Origin: Marchantia polymorpha subsp. ruderalis
Taxonomy: Eukaryota > Streptophyta > Marchantiopsida > Marchantiales > Marchantiaceae
DNA: 64,000 bases
Direction of reading: 5' to 3'
Assembly (NCBI GenBank): GCA_037833965.1
Contig: AP031351.1
Span: 11,172,501 to 11,236,500, forward strand
Shown: one piece after another, positions 63,685 through 64,000 of the stretch
How the letters are laid out: each line of letters opens with the position of its first letter
Numbering within the stretch: position 1 is the stretch's first letter
Program-made: the position numbers and the translations under genes
The notes under the pieces: generated by a model
The model's database searches: none
Told to the model about the DNA's origin: nothing
The model's input: only the letters and a program-made list of their open reading frames with translations

Positions 63685-64000
63685 ATGATGGAGGGAGCAT
63701 CGGCCGAGTATGTGGTGCTGTTGGCCTTGGCAGCGCTGGGGTTCGTGTACGTGTTGCGGCAGGTGTTCATGTTTGTGAAGTGGACATGGCAGACGCTTTT
63801 GAGGCCGGGCAAAAAGCTGTCCAAGTATGGATCATGGGCTCTGGTCACGGGTGCCACGGATGGCATCGGGCGTGCGTGCTGCATGCGCTTGGCCCAGGAG
63901 AAGATCAATGTGATTGTGGTCGGGCGATCGCCCTCCAAGGTGCAGGAAGTGGTGAAAGAGCTGGAGAGTAAGAACGTGCAGGTGCGCTCGGCGGTGGTGG
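63685..64000 (+). CDS. KCR1: Very-long-chain 3-oxoacyl-CoA reductase, N-terminal part
   Basis: The window holds 105 complete codons from the ATG at 63685 (a second ATG follows at once) and ends inside the gene. An N-terminal membrane helix (about residues 9-32, YVVLLALAALGFVYVLRQVF) is followed by LRPGKKLSKYGSWALVTGAT and then DGIGRACCMRLAQ, containing the TGxxxGxG dinucleotide-binding motif of short-chain dehydrogenases, and NVIVVGRSPSKVQEV. This order is that of KCR, the ER-membrane NADPH-dependent enzyme that makes the second step of fatty-acid elongation for waxes, sphingolipids and suberin. The catalytic Ser-Tyr-Lys residues lie beyond the window. A close hydroxysteroid dehydrogenase paralogue is the main alternative. 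Confidence 0.88.
   Translation, partial: MMEGASAEYVVLLALAALGFVYVLRQVFMFVKWTWQTLLRPGKKLSKYGSWALVTGATDGIGRACCMRLAQEKINVIVVGRSPSKVQEVVKELESKNVQVRSAVV

Noticed and set aside
1..64000. tRNA, rRNA, snoRNA and CRISPR-like arrays
   Set aside because: No cloverleaf-like A/B box pairs, rRNA cores or regularly spaced identical repeats with unique spacers were seen; the tandem arrays present have no spacers.

Overview
This is nuclear DNA of a land plant, most likely a bryophyte or another non-seed plant; the species cannot be fixed from the sequence alone. The reasons are a plant-only QWRF/augmin-subunit-8 gene, a plant-type TAF2 with a lysine-rich tail, mostly short GT-AG introns, and gene islands of moderate to high GC set in very AT-rich, transposon-littered DNA. 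No bacterial operons, CRISPR arrays, rRNA or tRNA genes were seen.

Four protein genes are supported by spliced reconstructions in which exon phases and family alignment agree: (1) a QWRF-domain microtubule protein (AUG8/EDE1 family) on the minus strand at 13659-17679, 6 exons, 799 aa; (2) TAF2, the TFIID subunit with a dead M1-aminopeptidase fold, on the minus strand at 24642-37890, 25 exons, 1441 aa; (3) a PDCD2/TSR4-type uS5 chaperone on the plus strand at 48140-51605, 8 exons, 426 aa; (4) the first 105 codons of a very-long-chain 3-oxoacyl-CoA reductase (KCR) on the plus strand from 63685, cut by the window end. They are housekeeping genes with unrelated pathways and no sign of shared regulation.

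The rest is mobile or repetitive DNA. From 1 to 11 kb there is a 437-bp foldback MITE, a 1.1-kb array of 36-bp repeats, a long featureless AT-rich stretch, and a complete but non-autonomous LTR retrotransposon (7747-10953, target duplication ATGAG). That element carries a decayed RING-H2 domain resembling plant RFI2-type E3 ligases and no recognisable gag-pol. A solo LTR of the same family, with its own duplication (CACTT), lies inverted at 43567-43773. Between 38.8 and 47.8 kb the DNA is mostly very AT-rich; it holds an 84-bp tandem repeat, a Mutator-like mini-element with a 10-bp target duplication and a zinc-knuckle ORF, a block with four TGACGTGGC motifs and a possible transposase zinc-finger fragment. 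From 56.5 to 59.3 kb lies a whole hAT element with a broken transposase. A perfect 21-bp-arm palindrome stands about 1 kb upstream of KCR.

The most unusual items are the RING-carrying LTR element, the Pack-MULE-like element, the palindrome at 62657-62701, and a cluster of four hairpins in TAF2 intron 2.
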